Source of the DNA: CAVTQY01 sp963736975
Lineage (GTDB): Bacteria > Pseudomonadota > Alphaproteobacteria > Acetobacterales > Acetobacteraceae
DNA length: 64,000 nt
Assembly (NCBI GenBank): GCA_963736975.1
Contig: CAVTQY010000001.1
Span: 3,534,001 to 3,598,000, forward strand
Direction of reading: 5' to 3'
Position 1 is the stretch's first letter. Every line of letters starts with the position of its first letter. The position numbers and the translations under genes are program-made. This document shows, piece after piece, positions 26,819-35,400 of the stretch. The notes under the pieces were generated by a model. The model was given only the letters and a program-made list of their open reading frames with translations. It searched no databases and was not told the DNA's origin.

Positions 26819-27428
26819 GCTTGCGCTCCTTCGGGCGCTCCACCGGGTCCCACGGGTCGTGCCGGTTGAAACCCATGCGCACATAGCCGCGCGGCGAGGC
26901 GGGACCGCCGAAGCCCATTTCATCCCATCCGCGCGGATGCGCGTAATAGACGCTGACGATGTCGTGCACCATGCGGCTTTTGAAGAATGCTTTCGGCGGC
27001 ACGCTTTGCCAGCCCGGTGCGCGAACCTCGCCGCGTTGGATCAGGTGCAGCAGGTCGTCCTGCCGGCCGCCCGGCAAGTCAACAAACGCCGCGCCGAACC
27101 GCAGCCGCGCCTCCTCATCGGTGGCTGACAGGCCGCGGCGCCACATCTCCTGCATCGTGGGTTGGCCGGCCCGCTGGAAGCCGTCGCCGTGGTTCTCCGC
27201 CATCTTCGCGTCGATGAAATTGGCGATCGGCACCCTCTCACCCGACATCTGCGGGATGATGCGGTCGCAAATCGCCCACAGCATCGCCCATTCCTCGGCG
27301 CTGAAAAAACGACGCGGCGGCGGGTCATTCAGGCGCTTGTCAACAATCCGCCGCGTCGCATCGTTCCACGACGGCGTGTCGCGCTTGGCCAGCGTGCTGT
27401 AGTCCGGAAACCGCCGGCGTTCCGCCAT
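26811..27428 (-). CDS. Gluconate 2-dehydrogenase subunit 3-like protein
   Basis: A 205-residue protein with the features of the gluconate_2-dh3 family that accompanies GMC dehydrogenases: FFSAEEWAMLWAICDRIIPQ near residue 40, then SVYYAHPRGWDEMGFGGPA and YVRMGFNRHDPWDP at the C-terminus. It overlaps the GMC large-subunit gene by eight bases and starts one base after the upstream membrane-protein stop, so assembly of the two subunits is likely coupled. The usual Tat or Sec signal of this family is not obvious: the N-terminus is polar (MAERRRFPDYSTLAKRD). Confidence 0.82.
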   Translation of the reverse strand: MAERRRFPDYSTLAKRDTPSWNDATRRIVDKRLNDPPPRRFFSAEEWAMLWAICDRIIPQMSGERVPIANFIDAKMAENHGDGFQRAGQPTMQEMWRRGLSATDEEARLRFGAAFVDLPGGRQDDLLHLIQRGEVRAPGWQSVPPKAFFKSRMVHDIVSVYYAHPRGWDEMGFGGPASPRGYVRMGFNRHDPWDPVERPKERKHA

Positions 27429-27429
27429 G

Positions 27430-28347
27430 CTACCGCTCCTGCAACAGATCCAGCGCCGCGAGCCCGGCAAGCGCCAGCCCGGTGAAGGACGGCGGTGCCG
27501 GGATCGGCGGGCCGTTCAGCACGTTCTGGCTCCAGTTCCGCCAGCCGCCCATGTTGCGCGCCACGCCGAACACGTGGAATCCGGAGCCGGCAAAACCCAT
27601 CAGCGCCGTCAGCCATAGCCAGCACCGCGTCAGTCGCGGCCAGCGCGGCAAGGTCTCGACACCCGCCTTGCTGACCAGCGCCGCCGCGATCGGCGGAATC
27701 GTGACCGGCAGAAACATGAAGGGGTCGTGGAACGCACCGCGGAAATGCAGCAGCCATGCCTCGCTAACCGTTCCGGCCAACCCGCCCGCCGTGACCGCGG
27801 CGAGCGTCGGACCGGCCGGGAACCCGAACAGCCTGATCCGCCCGCCCCGCGTATCGCGCACATGCTCCGCGGCCGTTCCCATGATGCCGGCCAGGATCAG
27901 CGCATAAGGCGCGCCCAGCGGGGCGCTGTAGAACAGATTGTGCCACGAGAAACCGCCCGGGCGCTTGCCCACGTTGTACAGATGAAACCCCCCGCCTGCC
28001 AGACCGATCGCGGCCGACGTCGCCGTCACCGCACGGCGCAGCCGGTTGGCACCCGGCGTTTCGTCATGCGCGCCATGAAGACCTGTCATCAGCGTCATCG
28101 CCGAAGCGGCGATCGGCAACAACATCGCTTTGTTGAAGAACATGCCGCGGTAATGCTCGACCGAGCTGTCGGCGAGCACGGAAAGCGCGAGCAGCGCCGA
28201 GCTGTTGTTCAGCCGCTGCGCCGCACGGGTGGAGAGCGGCCTCCGCTGCGAGGCGCGATAAGATCGCGCCCCCAGCACCCCGAGCACGCCTGTCGAGATC
28301 GCTGCAAGCGCGGCCAACCCGGCACCTTCCATCCTGTCGCTCGGCAT
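27430..28347 (-). CDS. Multi-pass membrane protein of the GMC operon
   Basis: A 305-residue hydrophobic protein with about eight predicted transmembrane segments, beginning GAGLAALAAISTGVLGVLGA. Histidine-containing stretches recur (SSVEHYRGMFF, GGFHLYNVGKRPGG, LHFRGAFHDP, GSGFHVFGVARN), two of them in matching GFH positions. I do not recognise a named family. Position between the enolase-superfamily gene and the dehydrogenase small subunit suggests that it anchors the GMC complex or passes its electrons to the membrane, perhaps in place of the cytochrome c subunit of classical gluconate dehydrogenase; this is inference. Confidence 0.72.
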   Translation of the reverse strand: MPSDRMEGAGLAALAAISTGVLGVLGARSYRASQRRPLSTRAAQRLNNSSALLALSVLADSSVEHYRGMFFNKAMLLPIAASAMTLMTGLHGAHDETPGANRLRRAVTATSAAIGLAGGGFHLYNVGKRPGGFSWHNLFYSAPLGAPYALILAGIMGTAAEHVRDTRGGRIRLFGFPAGPTLAAVTAGGLAGTVSEAWLLHFRGAFHDPFMFLPVTIPPIAAALVSKAGVETLPRWPRLTRCWLWLTALMGFAGSGFHVFGVARNMGGWRNWSQNVLNGPPIPAPPSFTGLALAGLAALDLLQER

Positions 28348-28358
28348 TCCTTCCTCGT

Positions 28359-29459
28359 TCAGTCGTCGGAATATTGCTCGGCAGCCTGGCGCTTCAGCGC
28401 AATGCCGAGACCTGGTCGCGACAGGTCGGGACGGATCGCGCCCTCGCGCGGGACCGGCGCGCCTTCGAACAGCATGTGCTCGATCCGCACGTGGTCATGA
28501 AACCATTCGAGGTGCCGCAGCCGCGGCACCGCGCACGCGGCGTGCAAGTGCACCGACGGGGCGCAATGGCCGGAAAGGTCGATATGATGCGCGTCGGTCA
28601 GCGTGCCCGCAGCGAGAAAACCGGTGACCCCGCCGCAACGCGTCGCATCGGCCTGCATCACATCGACGCAATCCGCCGCGAGCATCGCCCGCATGTCGTC
28701 CAGGACGTAATGATACTCGCCGGCGGCCACTTCCATCGGCGCCGGAATCCGCTCCCTCAGCACCCGCAATCCGGCGAAATCGTCGCTGGAAACCGGCTCC
28801 TCGAACCATCGCACGTCGTGCTCGAGCACCGCTTCGGCAAACGCCAGCGCGCGCTTGGCGGCCAGAGCGCCGTTGGCATCCACAAACAGGCCGGCATCGC
28901 CGATCGCGGCGCGGGCGGCCTTCACCCGCTCGCGGTCACGGCGCGGATTGCGGCCGACCTTCATCTTCACCCATCGGCAGCCGTCCTGGGAAACCCAGCC
29001 GCCGAGCTGCTTCGCCAGCCGTGTATCATCGTAATTGGTGAAACCGCCGCTGCCATAGATCGGCACCTCCGGCCGTGCCGCACCGAGCAACCGTACCAGC
29101 GGCATATCCAGCAGCTTCGCTTTCAGGTCCCACAGCGCGACATCCACGGCCGAGATCGCGGTGGCCGCCAGGCCACGCCGGCCGAGGTTCCGCACCGTTC
29201 GTTCCATCGCCAGGACGCAGCCCGGAATGTCGAAAGCGTCCTTGCCCTCGATCGCCTTAGCGAGCTTGCCGTGGATCAGGGCAGCATTGCTCTTGTCGGC
29301 GTACGTGTAGCCGATCCCCTCGAAGCCACCCGCCTCGATGGTGGCAACGACCAGCGTCGTCTTGTCCCACTCGAGCGTGCCGTCCTGCTCGGGCTGGTCG
29401 GTCGGGACCGTGTAGGCGCGCGCCCCCACAGACCCGATCGGTGCTTCGGCGCGCGCCAT
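28359..29459 (-). CDS. Enolase-superfamily (mandelate racemase/muconate lactonizing type) enzyme
   Basis: A 366-residue enzyme with the catalytic Lys motif WVKMKVG, metal ligands in succession (LFVDANGAL, RWFEEPVSSDD, VAAGEYHY), MQADATRCGG, and a His in HHIDLSGHCAPS. This fits the sugar-acid dehydratase or racemase groups of the superfamily. The substrate cannot be assigned. The gene starts three bases after the TPP enzyme stop and is followed 11 bases later by the membrane protein gene, within a five-gene operon that probably degrades a sugar acid or polyol. Confidence 0.85.
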   Translation of the reverse strand: MARAEAPIGSVGARAYTVPTDQPEQDGTLEWDKTTLVVATIEAGGFEGIGYTYADKSNAALIHGKLAKAIEGKDAFDIPGCVLAMERTVRNLGRRGLAATAISAVDVALWDLKAKLLDMPLVRLLGAARPEVPIYGSGGFTNYDDTRLAKQLGGWVSQDGCRWVKMKVGRNPRRDRERVKAARAAIGDAGLFVDANGALAAKRALAFAEAVLEHDVRWFEEPVSSDDFAGLRVLRERIPAPMEVAAGEYHYVLDDMRAMLAADCVDVMQADATRCGGVTGFLAAGTLTDAHHIDLSGHCAPSVHLHAACAVPRLRHLEWFHDHVRIEHMLFEGAPVPREGAIRPDLSRPGLGIALKRQAAEQYSDD

Positions 29460-29462
29460 CGC

Positions 29463-31250
29463 TCAGGAATGGCTTGGCAGCAGCGAAGCCATAACCTCTT
29501 TCGCCGTGTCCTTCACCACGCTGCTGAACTCCGGGTCCTGCGGCAGCGAGCTGGCGAAGGCCTTCGCGTTCTTGAGCGTGATATGCGGCGGCAACGGCGG
29601 GACATTGGGGTCGGTGTAGAATTCCAGGATCACCGGCCGATCCGCGTTCAGCGCCTCGTCCCAGGACTGCCCGATTTTGTTCGGATCGTCGCAGAAAATG
29701 CCCTTGAGCCCCAGCAGCTCGCCGTACCGGGAGTACGACACGTCGGGGATTTGCTGCGACGCCTCGAATTTCGGATCACCCGACTGCGCCCGCATCTCCC
29801 ACGTAACCTGGTTCAGGTCACGGTTGTTCAGCACCATGATGATGAAATGCGGATTGCTCCATTTCTTCCAGTATTTGGCGACCGTGATCATCTCGTTCAT
29901 GCCGTTCATCTGCATGGCGCCGTCGCCAACCAGCCCGATCACCGGCCGGTCCGGATAAGCGAATTTCGCCGCCACCGCATACGGCACGCCAGCGCCCATG
30001 CTGGCCAGCCCGCCTGAAAGCGAGCACATCATCCCGCGCCGGATCTTGAGGTCGCGCGCATACCAGTTGGCACAGGACCCGGAATCGCTGGTCAGGATCG
30101 CCCGCTCGGGGATCTTCGGCGAGAACTCCCAGAACACGCGCTGCGGATTGATCGGGTCAGCGGAGTGCATGGCGCGGGACTTCAAAACGTCCCACCACTC
30201 CTTGACGTTCTTCTCGATCTCGTTGCGCCAGGAACGATCCTTCTTCCGTTCAACCAGCGGGATCAACGCTTTCAACGTGGCCTTGCTCTCGCCCAGAAGG
30301 CAGACTTCCATCGGGTAGCGCAGGCTGAGCATGCCGGCGGAGATGTCGATCTGCACGCCTCTCGCCTTGCCTTCCTCGGGCAGGAACTCGGAATAAGGGA
30401 AGCCCGAGCCAACCATCAGCAGCGTGTCGCAGCCCTGCATCAGATCCCAGCTCGGCTTGGTGCCCAGCAGTCCGATCGAGCCGGTGACGAACGGCAGCTC
30501 GTCAGGCACCGCCGCTTTGCCGAGCAGGGCCTTGGCCACGCCCGCACCAAGCTTCTCGGCAATCTCGATCACCTCGTCGGTGCAGTGCAGGGCTCCGGCG
30601 CCCACCAGCATCGCCACTTTCGTGCCGCCGTTCAGCACCTCGGCGGCCCGGCGCAGCTCGGCGTCGGTGGGTGTCGGATGTGGCTCGGGCGCACCAATGC
30701 CGGAATGCACGGTCCCATGCGTGTGCGGCGGCTGCTCCACCGCCTTCATCTCCTGCACGTCCTTCGGCAGGATGATGCAGGTGACCTTGCGGTCCGACTT
30801 GGCGATGCGCATCGCCCGGTCGATCAGGTGGCGGATCTGCGCCGGCGAGCTGGCCTGCTGCACGAAAGCCCCGGCGACATCCTTGAACAGGCTCTCGAGG
30901 TCGGTTTCCTGCTGGTAATGCCCGCCCAACGCGGCGCGATCCTGCTGGCCGACAATCGCCAGCACCGGCTGGTGATCGAGCCGGGCGTCGTAAAGCCCGT
31001 TCAGCAGATGAATGGCTCCAGGGCCGGAGGTCGCCATGCAGACCCCGACCTCGCCGGTGAATTTGGCATGGGCCGACGCCATGAAGGCGGCCATCTCCTC
31101 ATGCCGCACCTGTACATATTCGAATTTCTCCCGGTTCCGATCGAGGGCCCCAACCAGACCGTTAATCCCATCTCCGGGATAGCCGAACACCCGGCGAACG
31201 CCCCATTCGTGCAGACGCTGCCAGAAGAAGTCACTCACCGTCGTCGCCAT
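29463..31250 (-). CDS. Thiamine-diphosphate enzyme, pyruvate oxidase/dehydrogenase (quinone)-like
   Basis: A 595-residue three-domain TPP enzyme. The N-terminal PYR domain has the catalytic Glu in VQVRHEEMAAFMASAHAKF. The central domain holds LVGAGALHCTDEV. The C-terminal PP domain carries the TPP/Mg motif opening GDGAMQMNGMNEMITVAKYW and closing VLNN. It resembles PoxB-type pyruvate:quinone oxidoreductases and related acetolactate-synthase-fold proteins. It is the first gene of a tight five-gene operon with an enolase-superfamily enzyme and a GMC dehydrogenase, so it may act on the 2-oxo-acid formed in that pathway. Confidence 0.85.
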   Translation of the reverse strand: MATTVSDFFWQRLHEWGVRRVFGYPGDGINGLVGALDRNREKFEYVQVRHEEMAAFMASAHAKFTGEVGVCMATSGPGAIHLLNGLYDARLDHQPVLAIVGQQDRAALGGHYQQETDLESLFKDVAGAFVQQASSPAQIRHLIDRAMRIAKSDRKVTCIILPKDVQEMKAVEQPPHTHGTVHSGIGAPEPHPTPTDAELRRAAEVLNGGTKVAMLVGAGALHCTDEVIEIAEKLGAGVAKALLGKAAVPDELPFVTGSIGLLGTKPSWDLMQGCDTLLMVGSGFPYSEFLPEEGKARGVQIDISAGMLSLRYPMEVCLLGESKATLKALIPLVERKKDRSWRNEIEKNVKEWWDVLKSRAMHSADPINPQRVFWEFSPKIPERAILTSDSGSCANWYARDLKIRRGMMCSLSGGLASMGAGVPYAVAAKFAYPDRPVIGLVGDGAMQMNGMNEMITVAKYWKKWSNPHFIIMVLNNRDLNQVTWEMRAQSGDPKFEASQQIPDVSYSRYGELLGLKGIFCDDPNKIGQSWDEALNADRPVILEFYTDPNVPPLPPHITLKNAKAFASSLPQDPEFSSVVKDTAKEVMASLLPSHS

Positions 31251-31505
31251 CGATGCGCCCTTTCGTTCGTCCGGTCCGGAGATACCGGCCTAACGCGGCG
31301 TACCGGGCGCCGTTGCGTTACGCGAGCGTGAGCTTCTTGTGCGCCGGCATCACTGGACACAAGGTTGTGTTCCCGCCCCTCCGAACGCGCGTGAGCGGCG
31401 TCCGGTTAAGCCGGATGGAACCCACGCTAAGGGGCGGCCTTCCTGGCGATGGGTGCAGCGACCGGGGTCGCTGCGCGCCAACAAAAAGAGGGATGCAGTC
31501 AAACA
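31251..31505. other. Divergent intergenic region with a perfect hairpin
   Basis: About 255 bp separate the start of the TPP-enzyme operon from the YciF-like gene on the other strand, so promoters for both should lie here. A perfect 9-bp inverted repeat with a two-base loop (GCAGCGACC / GGTCGCTGC) occupies 31455-31474, 32 bases before the YciF-like start. No clear promoter hexamers were identified. Confidence 0.45.
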
Positions 31506-32009
31506 ATGAGCAGCAGCAACAGCATGAACGACCTGTTCCTGAGCTTCCTGCAGGACATGTATTACGCCGAGCGCCAAATCCTGAAAGCGCTGCCGAAGAT
31601 GGCAAAGGCCTCGGAAAATCAGGACCTGAAGCAGGCCTTGACCCACCACCGGGAGGAGACCCAGGGCCATGTCGAGCGCCTCCAGCAGGTCTTCGAAAAG
31701 ATCGGCAAGCGGGCTCGCGGGCAGACCTGCGAAGCGCTGAACGGCATCGTCGAGGAAGGCGAAGAGACCATCGATCAGTTCGAGGCCGGCCCCGTCCGTG
31801 ACGCCGGCATCCTCGCCAACGCGCAGGCAGTCGAGCACTACGAGATGGCGCGCTACGGCACGCTCGTGGCCTGGGCGAAGGCCTGCGGCATGCAGGAGGC
31901 AGTGCCGCTCCTGCAGGAGAACCTGGAGGAGGAAAAGAAAGCCGACACGCTGTTGAACCAGATTGCCAACAAAACGTTGAACCGGCAGGCGAGCCAGAAG
32001 GTCGCCTGA
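31506..32009 (+). CDS. YciF/DUF892 ferritin-like protein
   Basis: A 167-residue four-helix ferritin-like protein, usually stress-induced. The family pattern LFLSFLQDMYYAERQILKAL opens the first helix; EETQGHVERLQQVFE, AVEHYEMARYGTL and EENLEEEKKADTLLNQIA supply the acidic and histidine metal-binding positions. The ATG at 31506 is chosen because the conserved domain follows directly. A strong 13-bp hairpin and the DUF6496 gene lie downstream on the same strand. Both genes are typical members of general stress regulons. Confidence 0.9.
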   Translation: MSSSNSMNDLFLSFLQDMYYAERQILKALPKMAKASENQDLKQALTHHREETQGHVERLQQVFEKIGKRARGQTCEALNGIVEEGEETIDQFEAGPVRDAGILANAQAVEHYEMARYGTLVAWAKACGMQEAVPLLQENLEEEKKADTLLNQIANKTLNRQASQKVA

Positions 32010-32017
32010 GCGGCGGT

Positions 32018-32049
32018 ATGCGCGCCCCCTCCAGCCAGGGGGCGCGCAT
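32018..32049 (+). terminator. Strong hairpin after the YciF-like gene (terminator or attenuator)
   Basis: Perfect 13-bp arms (ATGCGCGCCCCCT and AGGGGGCGCGCAT) flank a six-base loop, eight bases after the stop codon. No T-run follows, so it could be a Rho-type or non-canonical terminator, a transcript-stabilising hairpin, or an attenuator controlling the next gene. Confidence 0.6.
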
Positions 32050-32072
32050 CGTCCCGCAGCGAGGAGGTTCAC

Positions 32073-32477
32073 ATGCCCAGACAGCAGAGCCCCCGCCAGC
32101 GCGCGACGGTCAAACGCGTCATGCATGAATTCAAGCATGGCGAGCTGAAACGCGGCCGCGGCGGTAAGGTGAAAAACCCGAGGCAGGCCATCGCCATCGC
32201 CCTGAGCGAGGCGGGTGCGTCGAAATTCCAGTCGAAATCGGAGAACCGCCGCCGCCTCAACAAGACCAAGCGGAAGGAGCGTGCCGGCCAGACCGCGCAG
32301 GCGGCAAAGGAAGGTCGCCGGCGGGCGCGCCGGACCCTGCGGGAGGGCGCGACCGGACGGCGGCGCGCCGGCGAGAAGACCCGCCAGGAGCTTTACAGGG
32401 AAGCCAGTCGCCGGAAGATTTCCGGACGGTCCCGCATGAACAAGGCCGAGCTGGAACGCGCCCTCCGACGCGCCTGA
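32073..32477 (+). CDS. DUF6496-type basic protein with Rho-N/SAP-like C-terminus
   Basis: A 134-residue, very Arg/Lys-rich protein. The N-terminal half (PRQRATVKRVMHEFKHGELK, then GRGGKVKNPRQAIAIALSEA) matches a short conserved domain found in many stress-related small proteins. The C-terminal part (ELYREASRRKISGRSRMNKA, then ELERALRR) looks like a Rho-N/SAP helix-extension-helix, a nucleic-acid-binding motif. A role in DNA or RNA protection under stress is inferred from charge, motif and the neighbouring ferritin-like gene. It ends one base before the convergent binding-protein gene. Confidence 0.78.
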   Translation: MPRQQSPRQRATVKRVMHEFKHGELKRGRGGKVKNPRQAIAIALSEAGASKFQSKSENRRRLNKTKRKERAGQTAQAAKEGRRRARRTLREGATGRRRAGEKTRQELYREASRRKISGRSRMNKAELERALRRA

Positions 32478-33704
32478 TCAGCTCTTCACCAGCGGGCACC
32501 CGCCTTGGTCGAGCGGCCGCCACGCCTGATTGGCGGGCGTGGTGGCGACGACTTTCGCAACATCCCAGGACTGCGTGCTTTCCGCCGGCGTCTTGGCCTG
32601 GAACAGATAGACCGGATGCAGCGCCCGGCCATCTTCGCGGATGCGCCCGGGCCCGAAGCAGTCGTCGTCCGTCGGCATTCGTTTCATGCGCTCGACCACG
32701 GCTCGCCCGTCCGCCTTCGCCGCCGGGACGCCCATATCCGCCACTACTTTCAGGTAATGCAACGTGGCCCCGTAATCGCCCGCCTGCGTCATGTTGGGCC
32801 AGACGCCATGCTCGGTCTTGCCCTTGACCCGGTTGTTCCAGGCGCGCGTGCGGTCGTTCAGGTCCCAGTAGTAGGATTCCGTCCAGTAGATCCCCGCCGC
32901 CGTGGGCAGTCCAAGCGCGCGGATATCGCCGCTCTGGATCAGCATCGCCGCCACCCGCATCGAGCTGGTGAGGCCGAATTCATGCGCCTGCTTGATGCAG
33001 TTCTGCGTATCCGCACCAGCGTTGCACAGGCCCAGCACCTTGGCCCCTGACGCTTTCGCCTGCAGCAGCATCGCGGAGAAGTCCGTGGTTTCCGGGAACG
33101 GGTACTTCACACTGCCGAGCACCTTCGCCCCGGCCGCCTTGATAATCGACTCCGTATCCCGCTGTAGCGTCTGGCCGAACACATAATCGGCGGTGATGAA
33201 GAACCACGTGTCGCCGCCTTGTTTTACCGTCGCCCCGCCGGTCGATTTCGCCAGCATCCAGGTGTCGTAAGTCCAATGCACGGTGTTCGGGCTGCATTGC
33301 GGTCCCGTCAGGTCGGAGGTGCCGGTACCCGAATTGAGATACACCTTGTTCTTCTCGCGGCAGACCGTGTTCACCGCCAGGCCCACCGAAGACGTCGGCA
33401 CATCGACGATGCAATCCACGCCGTCCTGATCGAACCATTGCCGCGCGATGGCCGCACCGACCTGCGGCTTGTTCTGATGGTCGGCGGAGATCAGCTCGAC
33501 ATCGAACCCCTTGCCGGGCACGCCGAAATCGATCAGCGCCTGCCTGGCGCAGATCACCCCGTTGATGCCGCCATCGTCGCGATACGGCCCGGACATGTCG
33601 TTCAGCACGCCGATCTTGATCCTCGGCGTCTGCGCCCGGGCCGCGCCGCGCGCCATCGTCGCCGCTGCCGTCGCGCCCAGCAGGGCTCGTCGCGTCACTC
33701 TCAT
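32478..33704 (-). CDS. Branched-chain amino-acid-type ABC substrate-binding protein, orphan
   Basis: A 408-residue periplasmic binding protein of the Leu/Ile/Val family with an N-terminal twin-arginine-like signal (MRVTRRALLGATAAA, cleavage near ARAQ). Family features include KIGVLNDMSGPYRDDGG and a ligand-domain region VYLNSGTGTSDLTG. No permease or ATPase gene is adjacent; instead it follows a DUF35 gene and a thiolase-like gene, all closely spaced on the same strand. It may deliver the substrate of that pathway to a transporter encoded elsewhere. Confidence 0.88.
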   Translation of the reverse strand: MRVTRRALLGATAAATMARGAARAQTPRIKIGVLNDMSGPYRDDGGINGVICARQALIDFGVPGKGFDVELISADHQNKPQVGAAIARQWFDQDGVDCIVDVPTSSVGLAVNTVCREKNKVYLNSGTGTSDLTGPQCSPNTVHWTYDTWMLAKSTGGATVKQGGDTWFFITADYVFGQTLQRDTESIIKAAGAKVLGSVKYPFPETTDFSAMLLQAKASGAKVLGLCNAGADTQNCIKQAHEFGLTSSMRVAAMLIQSGDIRALGLPTAAGIYWTESYYWDLNDRTRAWNNRVKGKTEHGVWPNMTQAGDYGATLHYLKVVADMGVPAAKADGRAVVERMKRMPTDDDCFGPGRIREDGRALHPVYLFQAKTPAESTQSWDVAKVVATTPANQAWRPLDQGGCPLVKS

Positions 33705-33729
33705 CGTTGTCTTCCTGTTTGTTGCTGGG

Positions 33730-34128
33730 TCAGGCCGGGGTGAACATCGGCATCGGCGGCCCGCCCTCGCTGGGGACGAATTTCACCTTCACCGGCTGGC
33801 CGATGCGGATGCTGTCGAGGTCGCAATCGACGATGTTGGTCATCATCGTCGTGCCCTCGTCGAGCGTCACATAGGCGATGCAGTACGGCACCTCCGCCCG
33901 CTTCATAACGCTGAACGAATAAACTTTTCCCTTGCCGCTGGCCTCGACCCATTCGACCTTGCCCATGGTGAAGGGCGAGATCGTGCGCGGATACCAGATG
34001 AATTTGCCGGTATCGGCGCATTTCGGCAGCACGAGCTTGCCTTGCGCGCATCCATCCCAGAACGGCTTGGTTTCCGGGTTGGTCTCCGGCGTGCCGACGA
34101 ACCCGATCTTGCGCTGCTGATACGCCAT
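33730..34128 (-). CDS. DUF35 OB-fold protein (acyl-CoA-associated), zinc ribbon degenerate
   Basis: A 132-residue protein of the DUF35 type: a short rubredoxin-like region (KLVLPKCADTGKFIWYPRTI) followed by an OB-fold (KVYSFSVMKRAE ... YVTLDEGTTMMTNIVDCDLD). Such proteins pair with thiolase-like partners and bind the CoA part of substrates. Only one cysteine of the usual two C-x2-C pairs remains in the ribbon, so zinc binding is doubtful. It starts five bases after the thiolase-like stop. The ATG chosen opens the conserved domain; an upstream extension would lie inside the thiolase gene. Confidence 0.85.
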   Translation of the reverse strand: MAYQQRKIGFVGTPETNPETKPFWDGCAQGKLVLPKCADTGKFIWYPRTISPFTMGKVEWVEASGKGKVYSFSVMKRAEVPYCIAYVTLDEGTTMMTNIVDCDLDSIRIGQPVKVKFVPSEGGPPMPMFTPA

Positions 34129-34133
34129 CGGTC

Positions 34134-35303
34134 TCACTCCCGTTCCATGATCAACGTCGCCGAGCCATGCCGTGTGCCGAGCGACCCGCCTGTGCCGTGC
34201 GCCAGCGCCAGATTGCAGTTCGGCACCTGCACCTTGGGATGCGCCTCGCCGCGCAACTGGCGCACCGCTTCGATCACCTTGGTGATGCCGCCGCGGTTGG
34301 CCGGGTGGTTGTTGCACAACCCGCCGCCATCGGTGTTGAACGGCAGCTTGCCCTGGCCGGAGATCAGGTTGCCCTCGGCAACGAACTTGCCACCCTGGCC
34401 TTTTTCGCAGAAACCAAGATCCTCGATCTGCATCAGTACGGTTATAGTGAAACTGTCGTAGATCGAAGCGTATTTGATGTCAGCCGGCTTCACCCCCGCC
34501 ATCTCGAAAGCCGCCGGTCCGGACCAACGCGCCCCCGAGAACGTCAGGTCCACCTCACCGCCGAACTGGCCTTTCGGGTGTTCGCCCATGCCGAGCACTT
34601 TCACCTTCGGCCGTTTCAGGCTGCGGGCGATCTCCGGCTTCACCACCACCAGCGCGCCGCCGCCATCGCTGATCACGCAGCAATCCAGCCTGTGCAGCGG
34701 GCTGGCGATGATCGGCGAGTTCACCACCTCCTGCACAGTCACCACATCGCGCAGCATGGCGTGTTCGTTGTATTGCGCGTGATGCGACGCCGCGACCTTG
34801 ATCCAGGCCAACTGCTCCGACGTGGTGCCGTATTGATGCATGTGCCGCTGCGCGCACATCGCATACATGTTGGCGACCGTCGGCGCATACGGGTATTCAA
34901 ACTGCATGTCCGGCTGCGCCGGATTGCCGGCGCGCGGCGCGGTGCCGGTAGCCTGGCCCTCGCTGCGCGGCCGCCCGGCCAAAGTGATCAGCGCCACATT
35001 GCAGCGCCCGGCGGCGATCGCCTCGGCGGCATGCGCGACCAGCATCAGGTACGAAGACCCGCCGATATCGGTGGCATCCAGATGGCGGACGTTCAGGTTC
35101 ATGTAGTCCATCATGGACAGCGGCCCCATGCCGGGCGCGTCGCCGGCGCAGAAATACCCGTCCACGTCATCCTTGGTGAGTCCCGCATCCTCCAGCGCGC
35201 CCTTCGCACATTCGGCGTGCAGCAGCGCCACGGACTTGTCGGGCGCCTTGCGTGTCGGGTGCTCGAACGCCCCGGCGATATACGCCGCCCCTTTGAGACT
35301 CAT
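34134..35303 (-). CDS. Thiolase-like protein (SCP-x/Ltp2 type) lacking the nucleophilic cysteine
   Basis: A 389-residue thiolase-fold protein similar to SCP-x-type acetyl-CoA acetyltransferases and Ltp2-type aldolases. The segment where thiolases carry the reactive Cys reads ATDIGGSSYLMLVAHAAEA, with no Cys. Catalytic-loop features near the C-terminus are kept (CNNHPANRGGITK, ALAHGTGGSLGTRHGSAT). With its adjacent DUF35 partner it resembles pairs that cleave or transfer acyl chains of large CoA thioesters such as steroid side chains; the actual reaction is unknown. It heads a three-gene operon with DUF35 and a binding protein. Confidence 0.85.
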   Translation of the reverse strand: MSLKGAAYIAGAFEHPTRKAPDKSVALLHAECAKGALEDAGLTKDDVDGYFCAGDAPGMGPLSMMDYMNLNVRHLDATDIGGSSYLMLVAHAAEAIAAGRCNVALITLAGRPRSEGQATGTAPRAGNPAQPDMQFEYPYAPTVANMYAMCAQRHMHQYGTTSEQLAWIKVAASHHAQYNEHAMLRDVVTVQEVVNSPIIASPLHRLDCCVISDGGGALVVVKPEIARSLKRPKVKVLGMGEHPKGQFGGEVDLTFSGARWSGPAAFEMAGVKPADIKYASIYDSFTITVLMQIEDLGFCEKGQGGKFVAEGNLISGQGKLPFNTDGGGLCNNHPANRGGITKVIEAVRQLRGEAHPKVQVPNCNLALAHGTGGSLGTRHGSATLIMERE

Positions 35304-35400
35304 GCTTCTCTCCCGATCTGGATGGCCGATTATACCGGCGGGTAGCCGCGCGGCCAGCGCCGTTCTGGCACGAGCCTTCCGCCTGCGCTACCCTGCCACG

